This document shows positions 27,133 through 36,863 of a stretch of DNA of 57,367 nt, in pieces. Source of the DNA: Methylococcaceae bacterium (GTDB lineage: Bacteria; Pseudomonadota; Gammaproteobacteria; Methylococcales; Methylomonadaceae). The stretch spans positions 1 to 57,367 of the forward strand of contig DAOUSN010000010.1 of NCBI GenBank assembly GCA_030627205.1, in the 5' to 3' direction. Under the pieces are notes generated by a model. It ran no database searches. It had not been told where the DNA came from and saw only the letters and a program-made list of their open reading frames with translations. The translations under genes and the position numbers were made by a program. Position 1 is the first letter of the stretch. Each line of letters opens with the position of its first letter.

Positions 27133-28761
27133 ATGATGCTTAATTTAATTGATAAACCCATTCATGCTTTAGAAGAATTTGTGAAAATAGCGATTAGTTT
27201 ATCTAGTGAAAGAAATTTAAAATTATTATTAACCCAAATCTTAAGTGCATCAAGACAACTGACTTATGCTGAGTCTGGGCAGATTTACATTTTAGATTAT
27301 AGTAAGCGTTATTTAGTTCCCGAAGTTTATCAAAATGAATTGTTAGTTGATATTTTACACCCTTTAAAAAGAATTCCTTTATATTTAAAGAATAATAACA
27401 GTAATTTAAAAAATATTTGTGCTTATAGTGCTTTTATAGGTAATTTGATTAATATTCCTGATATTTATAGTTATTCAGGGTTTGATTTTAAAGATTCTTA
27501 CTATCATGACCTTGTTAATCATTATAAAACTCAATCGTGTATTACTATTCCACTCAGGAGTCATGCTAATTTAACAATAGGAATTTTACAATTACAAAAT
27601 TGTCGTAATGCTAACAAAGATAAGTTAAATAAATTTCCAGAGTCATTACATAGTTTAGTCTCTGCGTTTGCATCTCAAGCAGCCGTTGCTTTAGACAATA
27701 CCTTATTAATTCAAAAAAATCAGACTTTAATTGAAAGATTAAATGAAACCAATAAAACCTTAATCAAGGAAAATGAAAATTTAAAACAAAAAATAGCCCT
27801 TCAAAGTCAATTCAATAAAACAATTATTGGTGATAGTTTAGCCATGAAACAGGTTTTTAAATTGCTTGAAAAAATATTAAATACTGATGTGACTATTTTC
27901 ATCAAGGGAGAAACAGGTACAGGAAAAGAACTCATAGCTCAAGCGATTCATTATAATAGCCATCGTAAAAATTCAGCCTTTATCGCTCAAAACTGTTCAA
28001 CTTTACCTGAAAACCTATTAGAAAGTGAGCTGTTTGGCTATAAGCGAGGGGCTTTTAGTGGGGCGGATAAAGATAAAGAAGGGCTTATAAAAGCCGCTGA
28101 TGGGGGGACTTTATTTTTAGATGAAATTGGTGATATGCCGCTTAATTTACAAGCAAAATTATTGCGTATTGTTCAAGATAAATTATTACGCCCTTTAGGG
28201 AGTAATGAAAGCAGTTTGGTTAATGTCAGAATTATTGCCGCCACCCACAAAAACTTAGAACAGATGATAAAAGCGGGTGATTTTAGAGAAGATTTATATT
28301 ATCGCCTCAATGTTTATCCCATTGAATTACCGCCTTTGCGTTCTCGTAAGGAGGATATACCCAGTTTGTTAACGTATTATTTAGATAAATACAGTAAGAA
28401 ATATAATAAAGAAATTCAAGGTCTCTCTCCAATAGTTTTGGATTTATTATTAGCTTATGATTATTTTGGAAATATTCGAGAATTATCAAATATTATTGAA
28501 CGTGCGGTATTATTAGCAGAAAATAAAGGTTATATACTCCCTGAACATTTAGATAATAAGTTAACAGCCCCTGATTTTTCAATAAAAATCGAGCCTAATA
28601 AAAAAAATAGACTAAAATCTTTAGTGGCTAATTACGAGGCGACTTTAATTCAACAGGAATTAAAAGAACATCAAGGTAATCAAACCAATACAGCAAAAAA
28701 ACTGGGTATTTCTAGGCGGTGTTTAATTGAGAAAATTAACCGTTATCAAATAGTCAGTTAA
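27133..28761 (+). CDS. vasH: Sigma54-dependent T6SS activator, VasH type (GAF-AAA-Fis HTH)
   Basis: A 542-residue bacterial enhancer-binding protein. An N-terminal GAF-type sensor covers about residues 15-190, then a coiled-coil linker. The AAA+ domain has Walker A GETGTGKE (259-266), a GAFSGA loop (306-311, a Ser variant of the sigma54-contact GAFTGA motif), Walker B GTLFLDEIGD (325-334) and an arginine-finger region. A Fis-type helix-turn-helix ends the protein (GNQTNTAKKLGISRRCLIEK). In Vibrio cholerae VasH switches on hcp/vgrG operons; a matching GG-N10-GC promoter lies before hcp at 46535. Co-transcribed with tssFG. Confidence 0.94.
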   Translation: MMLNLIDKPIHALEEFVKIAISLSSERNLKLLLTQILSASRQLTYAESGQIYILDYSKRYLVPEVYQNELLVDILHPLKRIPLYLKNNNSNLKNICAYSAFIGNLINIPDIYSYSGFDFKDSYYHDLVNHYKTQSCITIPLRSHANLTIGILQLQNCRNANKDKLNKFPESLHSLVSAFASQAAVALDNTLLIQKNQTLIERLNETNKTLIKENENLKQKIALQSQFNKTIIGDSLAMKQVFKLLEKILNTDVTIFIKGETGTGKELIAQAIHYNSHRKNSAFIAQNCSTLPENLLESELFGYKRGAFSGADKDKEGLIKAADGGTLFLDEIGDMPLNLQAKLLRIVQDKLLRPLGSNESSLVNVRIIAATHKNLEQMIKAGDFREDLYYRLNVYPIELPPLRSRKEDIPSLLTYYLDKYSKKYNKEIQGLSPIVLDLLLAYDYFGNIRELSNIIERAVLLAENKGYILPEHLDNKLTAPDFSIKIEPNKKNRLKSLVANYEATLIQQELKEHQGNQTNTAKKLGISRRCLIEKINRYQIVS

Positions 28762-28835
28762 TGGTTTATAGTCCTATAATTAGGATACTATCATTTTAAG
28801 TGATGCTAGACCTAATAAATAAAATTTAGTTTTAA

Positions 28836-30698
28836 ATGATGAAATCAGAAAATAATATAATCCAAGAAATTGAAGCATTATTGCAAGACTATATTGCTAA
28901 TCCCACAAAGATAACCGATATTTCTTTACGCTTTAAACAGACAATATTAATTAAACTTAATCAACATAGCTTTAATTTAATTAAAGAGGAGATTAATTAT
29001 TTATTTAATCAATATCAATCACCTAATTATACTGAAATTATTGCGTGTTTTAAAATCCTAATTGAAGAATTTATAAACCCTAACCAAATAACTTTAGTCT
29101 CTGAAACCTTAGGGGAGACAGTTAAGAATGTTAGCTATTATAATACAGAGGGTCAAAAAGTTGATAACTTAACCCTAGAGGAACTTAAAATAGAAAAACT
29201 AATTGATGGGCGTTATCAATTAATAAAACAAATAGGTTCTGGCGGTATGGGAGTAGTCTGGAAAGCATTAGATAAACTCCAAGAAGAAGCTCTTACCTCA
29301 GAAGATCAACGTTATGTTGCCATTAAATTTATTGATTCCCAGCTTAATAACGATATGTTTGCTAATAGCGTAAGAGAAGCTAATCGCACTCGTACCTTAA
29401 AGCATAATAATATTGTAAGTATTCTTAATATTGGAAAACTAGGCGGATTACTTTTTATTGTAATGGAATTATTAAAGGGAATAACACTCAAAGAATTTAT
29501 TGCCGAAAAAGTAAAGCAAAACCATCAGCAGAATTCGTTTATTATGCCTTATGAACAAGCCCTGCATTTAAGTCGTCAAATAACAGAGGCAATGGCTTAT
29601 GCACATACCTCAGATGAACATAAAAATGGAATTTTACATTTAGATCTAAAACCTGAAAATATCTTTTATAATCCTGATAACGGCGTTATTAAAATCTTTG
29701 ATTTTGGATTAGCCCGTTATGTAAAAAAAGAGGATGATGATAAAACTATTTTTAATGGAAACCGAGGTTTAACCATAAAATATGCCAGTTTAGAAGCGTT
29801 AGAGCGTTATGATGTTGATAATGAATCCCCTTATTCCCGCATACTTGACGCTGAAATTAGAGATGATGTTTATTCTTTAGCCTGTATCGTTTATGAAATC
29901 TTTTCAGGTAAAAAACCTAATGGATCTTTAGATGCAAAACAAGCACACGAGGCCAATAAACAACCACCAGCTCTTAAACTTAAACCAGGTCAATGGCAGG
30001 CACTCGCAAAGGCACTAGCTTTCAAACGTAAAGATAGAACTTTAAATTTAGATATATTTTTAGAGGGTTTTTTTAAGACTAATATCTATAAAAAACCTTT
30101 CCTGTTTGTCTCTATCTCTAAGTTAATTATTGCTGTATTTTTAATGGGGTATTTTATAGTATTATTAATGAATAGGAGTAATCAAGAATCATTAGTGGAA
30201 CAGCCACCGCAAATTTTAAAACCCATTATTACTATCCCAACACCAGAAATAATCAGCCCTGCTATTTTAAAATTTTGGACAGTTGTTAATAATAAAAAAC
30301 GAAAAGTCACAGAAATTAATAAAAATTCATTGACTCGAGTTGAAAATTTTAAAATTGGGGATAAATTTAAACTTTCATTTTTAGCAAATGAAGATATTTA
30401 TATCGTATTGGTTTATATTAATTCTCATTTAAATAAAAAGATTGCATTATTAGATAAATGTTGTTATGAAAATGAAACCTATATATTTCCTAAAAAACAT
30501 TTTTTAACAATAGATGATGCGATTGGAACAGATAAAATAAGAATACTTGTCAGTAAATATGAAATACAAAAGCAATGGATTCGCTTAAATAATAGTGAAA
30601 TTGATGAAAAATATATTAGAGATAAATTAATGCGTAAATTTAATAAAAAGAATATTCTTTTTATTAATGGAAAACTTGATCTTGTGATTAGCCAATAG
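28836..30698 (+). CDS. Membrane Ser/Thr protein kinase (PpkA-like) with DUF4384-type C-terminus
   Basis: A 620-residue kinase likely to control T6SS assembly through threonine phosphorylation. Residues 1-120 are a helical N-terminal extension. The kinase domain (about 127-410) has the Gly loop GSGGMG (134-139), Lys164 in VAIKF, the catalytic loop HLDLKPEN (268-275, Asp270) and DFG (289-291). The catalytic loop reads HLD rather than HRD, so it is a non-RD kinase. One membrane helix lies at 426-445. The periplasmic part (465-620) resembles DUF4384 domains often found on kinases of T6SS loci. Its opposing phosphatase is at 35360 and FHA readers are at 43591 and 44772. Confidence 0.92.
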   Translation: MMKSENNIIQEIEALLQDYIANPTKITDISLRFKQTILIKLNQHSFNLIKEEINYLFNQYQSPNYTEIIACFKILIEEFINPNQITLVSETLGETVKNVSYYNTEGQKVDNLTLEELKIEKLIDGRYQLIKQIGSGGMGVVWKALDKLQEEALTSEDQRYVAIKFIDSQLNNDMFANSVREANRTRTLKHNNIVSILNIGKLGGLLFIVMELLKGITLKEFIAEKVKQNHQQNSFIMPYEQALHLSRQITEAMAYAHTSDEHKNGILHLDLKPENIFYNPDNGVIKIFDFGLARYVKKEDDDKTIFNGNRGLTIKYASLEALERYDVDNESPYSRILDAEIRDDVYSLACIVYEIFSGKKPNGSLDAKQAHEANKQPPALKLKPGQWQALAKALAFKRKDRTLNLDIFLEGFFKTNIYKKPFLFVSISKLIIAVFLMGYFIVLLMNRSNQESLVEQPPQILKPIITIPTPEIISPAILKFWTVVNNKKRKVTEINKNSLTRVENFKIGDKFKLSFLANEDIYIVLVYINSHLNKKIALLDKCCYENETYIFPKKHFLTIDDAIGTDKIRILVSKYEIQKQWIRLNNSEIDEKYIRDKLMRKFNKKNILFINGKLDLVISQ

Positions 30699-30724
30699 CC
30701 TTTTATTTTATAAGGAAAAATATA

Positions 30725-31396
30725 ATGAAAATAATAATTCAAACACTCTTAATAAGTTCTATTTTTTGGACATCCACTTCAGTTTCATCTTCAGAAGTGG
30801 AAATGCTTGGGCTTAATGCGTCAAAAGAAGAAATACGTGATGCTTTTTACGGTAATGGTTCACGAGGTATTGTTGGTTTTTCTTCTGAAGAAAAAACGGA
30901 AAATTTATCACGAGGTATTGGTGGTTTTTCTTCTTTTGAAAAAACAAAAAAAGTTACTACGAATAAATATTCGAAAAGTAAACAAAAACATTCAAGACCC
31001 AAAGTAAAAACAAAATTAGTTACTCAAAAGCAATACCCAAAAAAGAACAAGATTAATAAAAAACGTTATGACTCTGGTGTAGCATCCGCCATACAATTTA
31101 AATATAATTCAGCAGAGTTACTTTCGGGATCTAAAGCTTTTATTCGTAAAACAGCAGAGGTTTTAGCAGAATCTACTGTTAAATTTATTATTGAAGGTCA
31201 TACAGATGCTTCAGGAGATGAGTCTCTTAACTATAAACTTTCTGAAGAGAGAGCTAATAGAATTAAATATATACTTATTACTGAGTATAATATATCACCC
31301 GATAGAATTTCTACGGTAGGTAAAGGGGAATCATCACTTAGATTTTCACCTTATGATTATAAAAATCGTAGAGTGGTAATAAAAATTTTAAGTTGA
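30725..31396 (+). CDS. OmpA-like peptidoglycan-binding protein of the T6SS locus
   Basis: A 223-residue exported protein with a signal peptide of about 22 residues. Residues 40-75 contain a short repeated unit with SRGIVGFSS and SRGIGGFSS. Residues 80-115 are very basic. An OmpA C-terminal domain (about 118-223) binds peptidoglycan: FIIEGHTDASGDESLNYKLS followed by SEERANRIKYILI and the RR of KNRRVVIKI. It follows the kinase by 27 bases with an AAGGA ribosome site and ends at a terminator. It may act like TagL in anchoring the system, although TssL here has its own OmpA-type domain. Confidence 0.88.
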   Translation: MKIIIQTLLISSIFWTSTSVSSSEVEMLGLNASKEEIRDAFYGNGSRGIVGFSSEEKTENLSRGIGGFSSFEKTKKVTTNKYSKSKQKHSRPKVKTKLVTQKQYPKKNKINKKRYDSGVASAIQFKYNSAELLSGSKAFIRKTAEVLAESTVKFIIEGHTDASGDESLNYKLSEERANRIKYILITEYNISPDRISTVGKGESSLRFSPYDYKNRRVVIKILS

Positions 31397-31445
31397 TCTG
31401 TTATTATTTACCTTACTTTTTATCATAAAGAGACTAGAAAAACTT

Positions 31446-31485
31446 AAGACGAGACCTTTATTCATCCTACTTAATGTCTCGTCTT
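31446..31485. terminator. Bidirectional terminator between converging T6SS operons
   Basis: AAGACGAGAC (31446-31455) and GTCTCGTCTT (31476-31485) make a perfect 10-bp stem with a 20-base loop, and A/T-rich tracts lie on both outer sides. The OmpA-like gene ends 50 bases to the left and tssE ends 12 bases to the right on the opposite strand, so it serves both. Confidence 0.8.
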
Positions 31486-31496
31486 ATTATTTAAAT

Positions 31497-31868
31497 TTAA
31501 CCTAACACTCTAATTCTTCCTGTTTCAGTCATAACAATAGTAATTTGTGCATTATCTCGCTCAATAGTGGCATTTATTGCGAATTTTAATTTCAATAAAC
31601 TTGAATCATCTGGGGTATATTTAATTCGTATATTTTTTAAACGGGGTTCAAATTCTCTAATATTATTTTTAATGCTTTGTATAATCTCAGGAATAGCCTT
31701 CTCTCGTGAGTCATAATGATTAAAATCAGGAATCCCATAATCATCCACACGAATTAAAGTACTGCCTTGACGAGTTATGAAAATATGATTAAGATTACGT
31801 TCAATTGATTTATTAACGGAGTTATCGTTTATACCATCTAAACGTTCTAACAAAGTATTATTTTTCAC
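31497..31868 (-). CDS. tssE: T6SS baseplate subunit TssE (gp25-like)
   Basis: A 123-residue lysozyme-like baseplate protein related to phage T4 gp25. The family pattern is visible: LLERLDG near the N-terminus, GIPDFNHYDSREKAIPEI, IREFEPRLKNIRI, and a C-terminal beta hairpin. It joins the sheath to the baseplate wedge. It is the last gene of the long leftward operon, two bases after tssC, and is followed by a terminator. Confidence 0.94.
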   Translation of the reverse strand: MKNNTLLERLDGINDNSVNKSIERNLNHIFITRQGSTLIRVDDYGIPDFNHYDSREKAIPEIIQSIKNNIREFEPRLKNIRIKYTPDDSSLLKLKFAINATIERDNAQITIVMTETGRIRVLG

Positions 31869-31870
31869 AA

Positions 31871-33382
31871 TTAATCTACTTTTCCTGCTAATGATAAGGT
31901 AACATCTAATCCTTCTAGTTTAAAATGAGGGACTAATCTAACATTAACTCTAAAATGACCTGGTTTTCCAGGAATTTCATCAACTATAATTTGTGCTTTT
32001 CTAAAAGGTTTTTTACTACGGGTAGTTGAATCAGGGTTTTCTTGATCAGAAACGTATTGTTTAATCCATTTTGTTAACTCATTTTGCAATTCAGCAGAAT
32101 TTTTACACCCACCTAATTCTTCTCGTTGTAATAATTTCATATAATGAGAAATTCTACAGATCATATACATATAGGGTAATCGAGTTCCTAAAGTATAGCT
32201 TTCTGCCGCTGCAAAACCTTCATCATTTTGTTGAAAAACTTTAGGTTTTTGAGTTGAATTTGCTGAAAAAAAACAGGCATTATCTGTTCCTTTACGCATA
32301 ACTAAGGGAATGAAACCTTCCTCTGAAAGTTCATAATCTAAACGCTCAGGAATTAACAGTTCTGTTGGGATTTTTTCCTCTGCCATTCCTAAAGCATCAA
32401 AATTTGGAATATGCAAGTCATCAACCTGCCCGCCTCCTTTTGGGCCGATAATACTTGGACACCAACCATATTTAGCAAAACTATCCGTTAACCGCGTGGC
32501 AAAAGCATAAGAGGTATTTCCCCAGAGCATTTGTTCGTGGTCATCCGTGGTGGCTTCATCATATTGAAATGATTTAATCGTATTATCTTCGGTATCATAA
32601 GGCAAGCGTAATAAAAAACGCGGCAAGGTAAGACCTACATAACGCGCATCTTCTGAGCTTCGGAATCCTTGCCATTTTTTTTGTCCTTCTAATTTATCAT
32701 GGATAACCCCCGCATTGAATTTATTCATTTTTGTAAAATCTATTTCTTTATTACCAAAAAATTTAGGATCAACGGCGGCAATAAAGGGCGCGTGAGACAT
32801 CGCAGCAATACTAGCAATGTTTTTTAATAAGGTCATATCTTTTGAACTGGGACTGAAACTATAGTTTCCTATCATGCCGCCATAAGGTTTACCTCCATGA
32901 ACGCCATATTCTTGCCGATAAACATGATGATAAAGTCCAGATTTTAACACATCATTTTCAGCTCTGTCGTCAAAATCATCAATAAGCTCTTCTTTGGAAA
33001 CACTTAATACCGCTAATTGATTATTTTTAAGAAAATCAGTCTTATCAACGACAAATTTTAACCCTGTCCATGCCGATTCTAATGCCTGAAACTTATCATT
33101 ATGTAAAATTTCATCGACTTGTTTACTTATTGCTTTATCAATATCACTAATATATTCATCCATTAAGGACTTATTAAGGGTGATTTTTTTTTGAGAACTT
33201 TTTTGTAGTTGAGCAACTTTTTCTAAAATATTTCTTAGCCCTTCTTTTGTAGAATCATAATTATCATCCCCCCTACTAATATTAGCACCTTCTAATAACC
33301 TATCTAGTAAAGATGCTCCCGATTCTTCTTTTTCAATAACGTCTTTATCTAAACTTCCTGTTTCTATATTTTTAATTGTCAT
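31871..33382 (-). CDS. tssC: T6SS contractile sheath large subunit TssC (VipB/ImpC)
   Basis: A 503-residue sheath protein. Conserved blocks include AWTGLKFVVDKTDFLKN, YHHVYRQEYGVHGGKPYG, FIAAVDPKFFG, LPRFLLRLPYDTEDN and the C-terminal RKAQIIVDEIPGKPGHFRV. TssB and TssC build the contractile sheath around the Hcp tube. Length is within the usual range (490-510). The tssA-tssB-tssC-tssE order is preserved. No ClpV gene for sheath recycling is present in the window. Confidence 0.98.
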   Translation of the reverse strand: MTIKNIETGSLDKDVIEKEESGASLLDRLLEGANISRGDDNYDSTKEGLRNILEKVAQLQKSSQKKITLNKSLMDEYISDIDKAISKQVDEILHNDKFQALESAWTGLKFVVDKTDFLKNNQLAVLSVSKEELIDDFDDRAENDVLKSGLYHHVYRQEYGVHGGKPYGGMIGNYSFSPSSKDMTLLKNIASIAAMSHAPFIAAVDPKFFGNKEIDFTKMNKFNAGVIHDKLEGQKKWQGFRSSEDARYVGLTLPRFLLRLPYDTEDNTIKSFQYDEATTDDHEQMLWGNTSYAFATRLTDSFAKYGWCPSIIGPKGGGQVDDLHIPNFDALGMAEEKIPTELLIPERLDYELSEEGFIPLVMRKGTDNACFFSANSTQKPKVFQQNDEGFAAAESYTLGTRLPYMYMICRISHYMKLLQREELGGCKNSAELQNELTKWIKQYVSDQENPDSTTRSKKPFRKAQIIVDEIPGKPGHFRVNVRLVPHFKLEGLDVTLSLAGKVD

Positions 33383-33400
33383 TATTTTATCCTTTAGTGG

Positions 33401-33883
33401 TTAAGAAAGATCATTTAATAATTTATCTAAATCTTTACTATCTAATACATTCTCAATGGCTTTCCTAAATTCATATTCACTACCTAGAGGGGCGCGTAAG
33501 GCTTTGAAAGCCTCTCTAATTCTTAGTAATTTTTTTAATTCAGGGACTTGTTCTGCAATAGAATCTGGACGAAAGTGTTGTATTTTTTCAAAGGTTAATT
33601 TAACATTTAATTCATCTCCATTTTTAATCGTCTCCTCTGTTAAGGTATTTTTAACATCAATTGATAAACTTAAATCATATTTTTTCATTGCTTTAGAGAA
33701 ATCTTCCTTATTTTTTATTAAAATAGGCTTTCTCTCTTTTAAGGGAGTTTTATCACTACGCTGAGTATAATCTCCTACCATCATTAATTTAAATGGTAAT
33801 TCAATATCTTCTTTTGCATCACCATCAGGTTGGTAAGTAATATTAATTCTTTCTTTAGGGGGGGTTGAAATTCCTCTAGCCAT
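33401..33883 (-). CDS. tssB: T6SS contractile sheath small subunit TssB (VipA/ImpB)
   Basis: A 160-residue sheath protein of the ImpB family, partner of TssC. Conserved features are INITYQPDGDAKEDIELPFKLM near the start, shortened here as a beta strand with the MMVGDYTQ block, then LTFEKIQHFRPDSIAEQVPE and a C-terminal helix. Length is typical (about 160-170). The gene lies 18 bases upstream of tssC on the same strand. Confidence 0.97.
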   Translation of the reverse strand: MARGISTPPKERINITYQPDGDAKEDIELPFKLMMVGDYTQRSDKTPLKERKPILIKNKEDFSKAMKKYDLSLSIDVKNTLTEETIKNGDELNVKLTFEKIQHFRPDSIAEQVPELKKLLRIREAFKALRAPLGSEYEFRKAIENVLDSKDLDKLLNDLS

Positions 33884-33898
33884 TATTTTTTCCTTAAC

Positions 33899-34945
33899 TT
33901 AAAGTTCAAATTTTAAAGAACGCGCCATATCTAGGCGACGTAATCGGTTATATGCTTTTTCTCTATCACTAGTTTTTTTTAATTTCTCCTCTTTATCACA
34001 ACATTTTAAAAATAATTCAGCCACATCAATACTAATTTGCGGCTCCCATTCTTCCAGTTTATATTGATCTATATTTTTTTCTAAGATTTTTAAATGAAAT
34101 AATGCTAATTCTATTTTATCTTTACTATACAATAATCGGACTTGTATCAGCGTCCAAAAGAATTTTTCTCGAAGAAAACTGGCTTGACTATATCCTTGTT
34201 GTAATATTTCCAAACCCTCTCTTAATTTTCCATCAGATGCCATAGAGAAAGCTTGATTTTCAGCTACTTTCATCAAGTCGTTAATAAATATTATAGCTTC
34301 TTGTTGATTACTCGGTGTCGTCGTTGATTTATTATTTTCAGGTATATCTATAGGCGGTTTGGTTTCTTGGGGGGCTAGTAAACCCTGATTAATACTTAAA
34401 GTCTGCACTAGAAGATTAAGACTTGGCATTACTATTTCATTACCTTCACCATCCGTCACATTTTTAAATCGTTCTTTTAAAGCGGCCTTAATATCAGTTA
34501 TTTTAGTTGAAATATTGTTAATTAATTCCAGCTCATCAGGCTTTACCTTAAGATTATCAACCCAAGGAACAATAGCCACTTCAAAATTACGAATGGCACT
34601 TGCTTTCTTTTCATCTTTTAAGGGGTCTGTTGTTTTCCAAAGGGTTTCATTCGTCGATAAATCATATAAAATATTTATGCCGCTGTTTAATCCAGCATAA
34701 CCATTTGTATTAATTAACGCCTCACACAACCATTGTAAAACTTGAATATGTTTGGTTTTCTCGGTAAATACTTTTTCAGCTAATTTAACGATGACTGGCC
34801 AGTTTTTATCATCAAGATAACTAGCAGAAAATAAATCACTCAATTCTTCATAATCATCGTCGTCATACATTATTTTTGAAAAATCATCGATGCCTTGAGG
34901 TAAGGGCTTTTTTCCTAATTCAGAAATTTCTTTTAAATTAATCAT
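33899..34945 (-). CDS. tssA: T6SS TssA (ImpA_N domain) baseplate/tail cap protein
   Basis: A 348-residue protein with the ImpA N-terminal domain: KPLPQGIDDFSKIMYDDDDY, YLDDKNWPVIVKLAEKVF and IQVLQWLCEALINTNGYAG. A Pro/Thr/Asn-rich linker (about 195-215) is followed by a helical C-terminal region with FWTLIQVRLLY. This is the shorter TssA class; TssA sits on the baseplate and then on the growing tip of the tail. It ends 15 bases before tssB. About 80 bases separate it from the small membrane-protein gene upstream. Confidence 0.92.
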   Translation of the reverse strand: MINLKEISELGKKPLPQGIDDFSKIMYDDDDYEELSDLFSASYLDDKNWPVIVKLAEKVFTEKTKHIQVLQWLCEALINTNGYAGLNSGINILYDLSTNETLWKTTDPLKDEKKASAIRNFEVAIVPWVDNLKVKPDELELINNISTKITDIKAALKERFKNVTDGEGNEIVMPSLNLLVQTLSINQGLLAPQETKPPIDIPENNKSTTTPSNQQEAIIFINDLMKVAENQAFSMASDGKLREGLEILQQGYSQASFLREKFFWTLIQVRLLYSKDKIELALFHLKILEKNIDQYKLEEWEPQISIDVAELFLKCCDKEEKLKKTSDREKAYNRLRRLDMARSLKFEL

Positions 34946-35023
34946 AATAAAATGCCTTGTTATTCTGTTGTTATTAAATCAATATCCCACGCTATAAAAT
35001 ACATTTTTATTTATAAGTTATTT

Positions 35024-35350
35024 TCAATTATCTAAAATAATGGGGTTCTGTAGAAAGTGGAAAAACAAAGCGTCTATTAATAATATAATAGATTCTTGAA
35101 AAATAAAAATACTGGTTAAAATAAGAATAAAAACTAACAGTATTAATTTCCATTTTCCTAGTCCTTTTTTTTCATGGGTCTTAACTAAATTATATATTTT
35201 ATTCGCTTTAATAGGTATCAAATTAATTGGTGGATCAGTATTTTCGATAAGATGGTCGATAAGACCTGTCCGTTGAGCGCGATAATCTTGGTAATCTAGT
35301 TTATTATTGGCATAATCTGTTGCTAAACGTCGTAAATTACTCATTGCCAT
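35024..35350 (-). CDS. Hypothetical small single-helix membrane protein in T6SS operon
   Basis: A 108-residue protein I cannot assign. The N-terminal 65 residues are polar with several Tyr and Arg (NKLDYQDYRAQRTGLIDHLI), and one membrane helix covers about residues 72-95 (LILLVFILILTSIFIFQ). It lies between the TagF/PppA gene (9-base gap) and tssA in one operon, so a T6SS accessory role is likely, perhaps in regulation. An alternative start is the second ATG two codons later. Confidence 0.7.
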   Translation of the reverse strand: MAMSNLRRLATDYANNKLDYQDYRAQRTGLIDHLIENTDPPINLIPIKANKIYNLVKTHEKKGLGKWKLILLVFILILTSIFIFQESIILLIDALFFHFLQNPIILDN

Positions 35351-35359
35351 TATAAAAAC

Positions 35360-36859
35360 CTATTCAATTTTAACTAATATGATTGTAATGTTGTCACGCC
35401 CTTTATTAGCTAAAGCAATAGACATCAGTGAATGCGTTATGGTATTTATATCAGCACTATTTTCATTGATTTGCTGTTCTATTTCTTTATCTGTCATTTC
35501 TTTATATAACCCATCACTACATAATAATAATAAATCGCCACTTTGTATTGAAAATATATCCATGTCTAAATATAAATTTTCTTCTATTCCTATAGCACGG
35601 GTAATAATATTTCCACTAAGATGTGTTTTAGCTTCTTCCGTTGTCATTTCACCTCTATCCACTGCGTCTTCGGCTTCACTATGATCGCGAGTAAGCATTT
35701 TTAATTGAGCCGCTCGATGACGATAGAGCCGACTATCACCTGCCCATATTACAATACCATAATGAGCAAAAGTTAATAAGCAAACAATAGTACATCCTCC
35801 CTGTGTTTCTAAATCAGTAAAATAGTTTAATAACTGATGATTAGCGGCTATTATTTTTTCTTCTACTATATTAACAAACTCACTCATTTTATAAGGTTTT
35901 TTTAAACTTGATAATATTTCAATTACGACCTCACTGGCATAATCCCCTGAGTCATATCCTCCCATTCCATCAGCTATCACCCATAAACCGAGGTTATCTT
36001 TAATTAAATAATTATCTTCATTAATCGTTCTACGATTCCCTGCATCGGTTAATGCTGATGAGTACCAACTAAAAGGCGATTGTTTTTGTAAATTCTTATA
36101 AATAGATTTAACACGTTTAAGGGGTCTTATGGTTTTTTCATCATCAGGAAAAACAGACTTCCATCCCCAACCCTCATAATCTCTATCTAAAAAAGCACTA
36201 AATAATTCTTTAGGCGGTAAACCTGAACTGAATAAACGACTCATTGGAGAATGATTTGAAGCCCATAAACAAAACCCTTTTTGTAATCTGTTTTTTAAAA
36301 AATGCTGCTTTATATAGTCATAAAACTTATCTTTTTCATGCTGGTTATTTCCTTGATAATAATAATTTGTTTTTATAAGAGGTTGTTGTGTTTCATCATG
36401 ACTGTTTTTTACTTCAATACTCAATTTAAATACAGCTAATGATTTTTGAAAATCGTCTAAGCTTGAAAGATTACGTTCTCTAAAAAGTTTTTTTATTGCT
36501 CGTTCTAAATGCTGTAACCAAGCATTGATAGCTTCACTTTCAAGTAATTCATAGCCTACCTGTAACGGTAATTCAACCGCAAGGGTTATCGGAAAATTGC
36601 GTCCAACTTTATCATAACTGGGCATCATTATTCCAAGCCACGCCTTATCACCACATATTTCGGGGGCTAAAAAAAAATATAAAGAATGACTTTGTTGGAA
36701 AACAGCCTTCCAATTTTGAGTAAAATAATCTTGACTATACGCCAATCCTTGTTGTAACCATTTATCCCAAATGCCTGTAAATGACTCGGGAAGTTGATAA
36801 ATAAAATCACCTTGTAAGGGCAGTTTTCCATACAATTGAGGCTTTAAAAAATAATCCAT
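35360..36859 (-). CDS. TagF-PppA fusion: T6SS repressor domain plus PP2C phosphatase
   Basis: A 499-residue two-domain protein. Residues 5-230 form a TagF/DUF2094 domain (YGKLPLQGDFIYQLP, WLGIMMPSYDKVGRNFP and PPKELFSAFLDRDYEGWGWK), a post-translational repressor of T6SS assembly. Residues 262-499 form a PP2C protein phosphatase of the PppA/Stp type, with metal-binding motifs RTINEDN (Asp282), ADGMGGYDSG (297-301), IVIWAGDSRLYRHR and LLLCSDGLYKEMTD. PppA removes phosphate from Fha proteins modified by PpkA. Other T6SSs, for example that of Agrobacterium, also have this fusion. It sits four bases after tssM in the operon. Confidence 0.95.
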   Translation of the reverse strand: MDYFLKPQLYGKLPLQGDFIYQLPESFTGIWDKWLQQGLAYSQDYFTQNWKAVFQQSHSLYFFLAPEICGDKAWLGIMMPSYDKVGRNFPITLAVELPLQVGYELLESEAINAWLQHLERAIKKLFRERNLSSLDDFQKSLAVFKLSIEVKNSHDETQQPLIKTNYYYQGNNQHEKDKFYDYIKQHFLKNRLQKGFCLWASNHSPMSRLFSSGLPPKELFSAFLDRDYEGWGWKSVFPDDEKTIRPLKRVKSIYKNLQKQSPFSWYSSALTDAGNRRTINEDNYLIKDNLGLWVIADGMGGYDSGDYASEVVIEILSSLKKPYKMSEFVNIVEEKIIAANHQLLNYFTDLETQGGCTIVCLLTFAHYGIVIWAGDSRLYRHRAAQLKMLTRDHSEAEDAVDRGEMTTEEAKTHLSGNIITRAIGIEENLYLDMDIFSIQSGDLLLLCSDGLYKEMTDKEIEQQINENSADINTITHSLMSIALANKGRDNITIILVKIE

Positions 36860-36863
36860 GACT

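Noticed and set aside
35379-35684. Plus-strand open frames opposite tagF/pppA and other tss genes
   Set aside because: The minus-strand genes carry conserved family motifs throughout; the opposite frames are antisense by-products.
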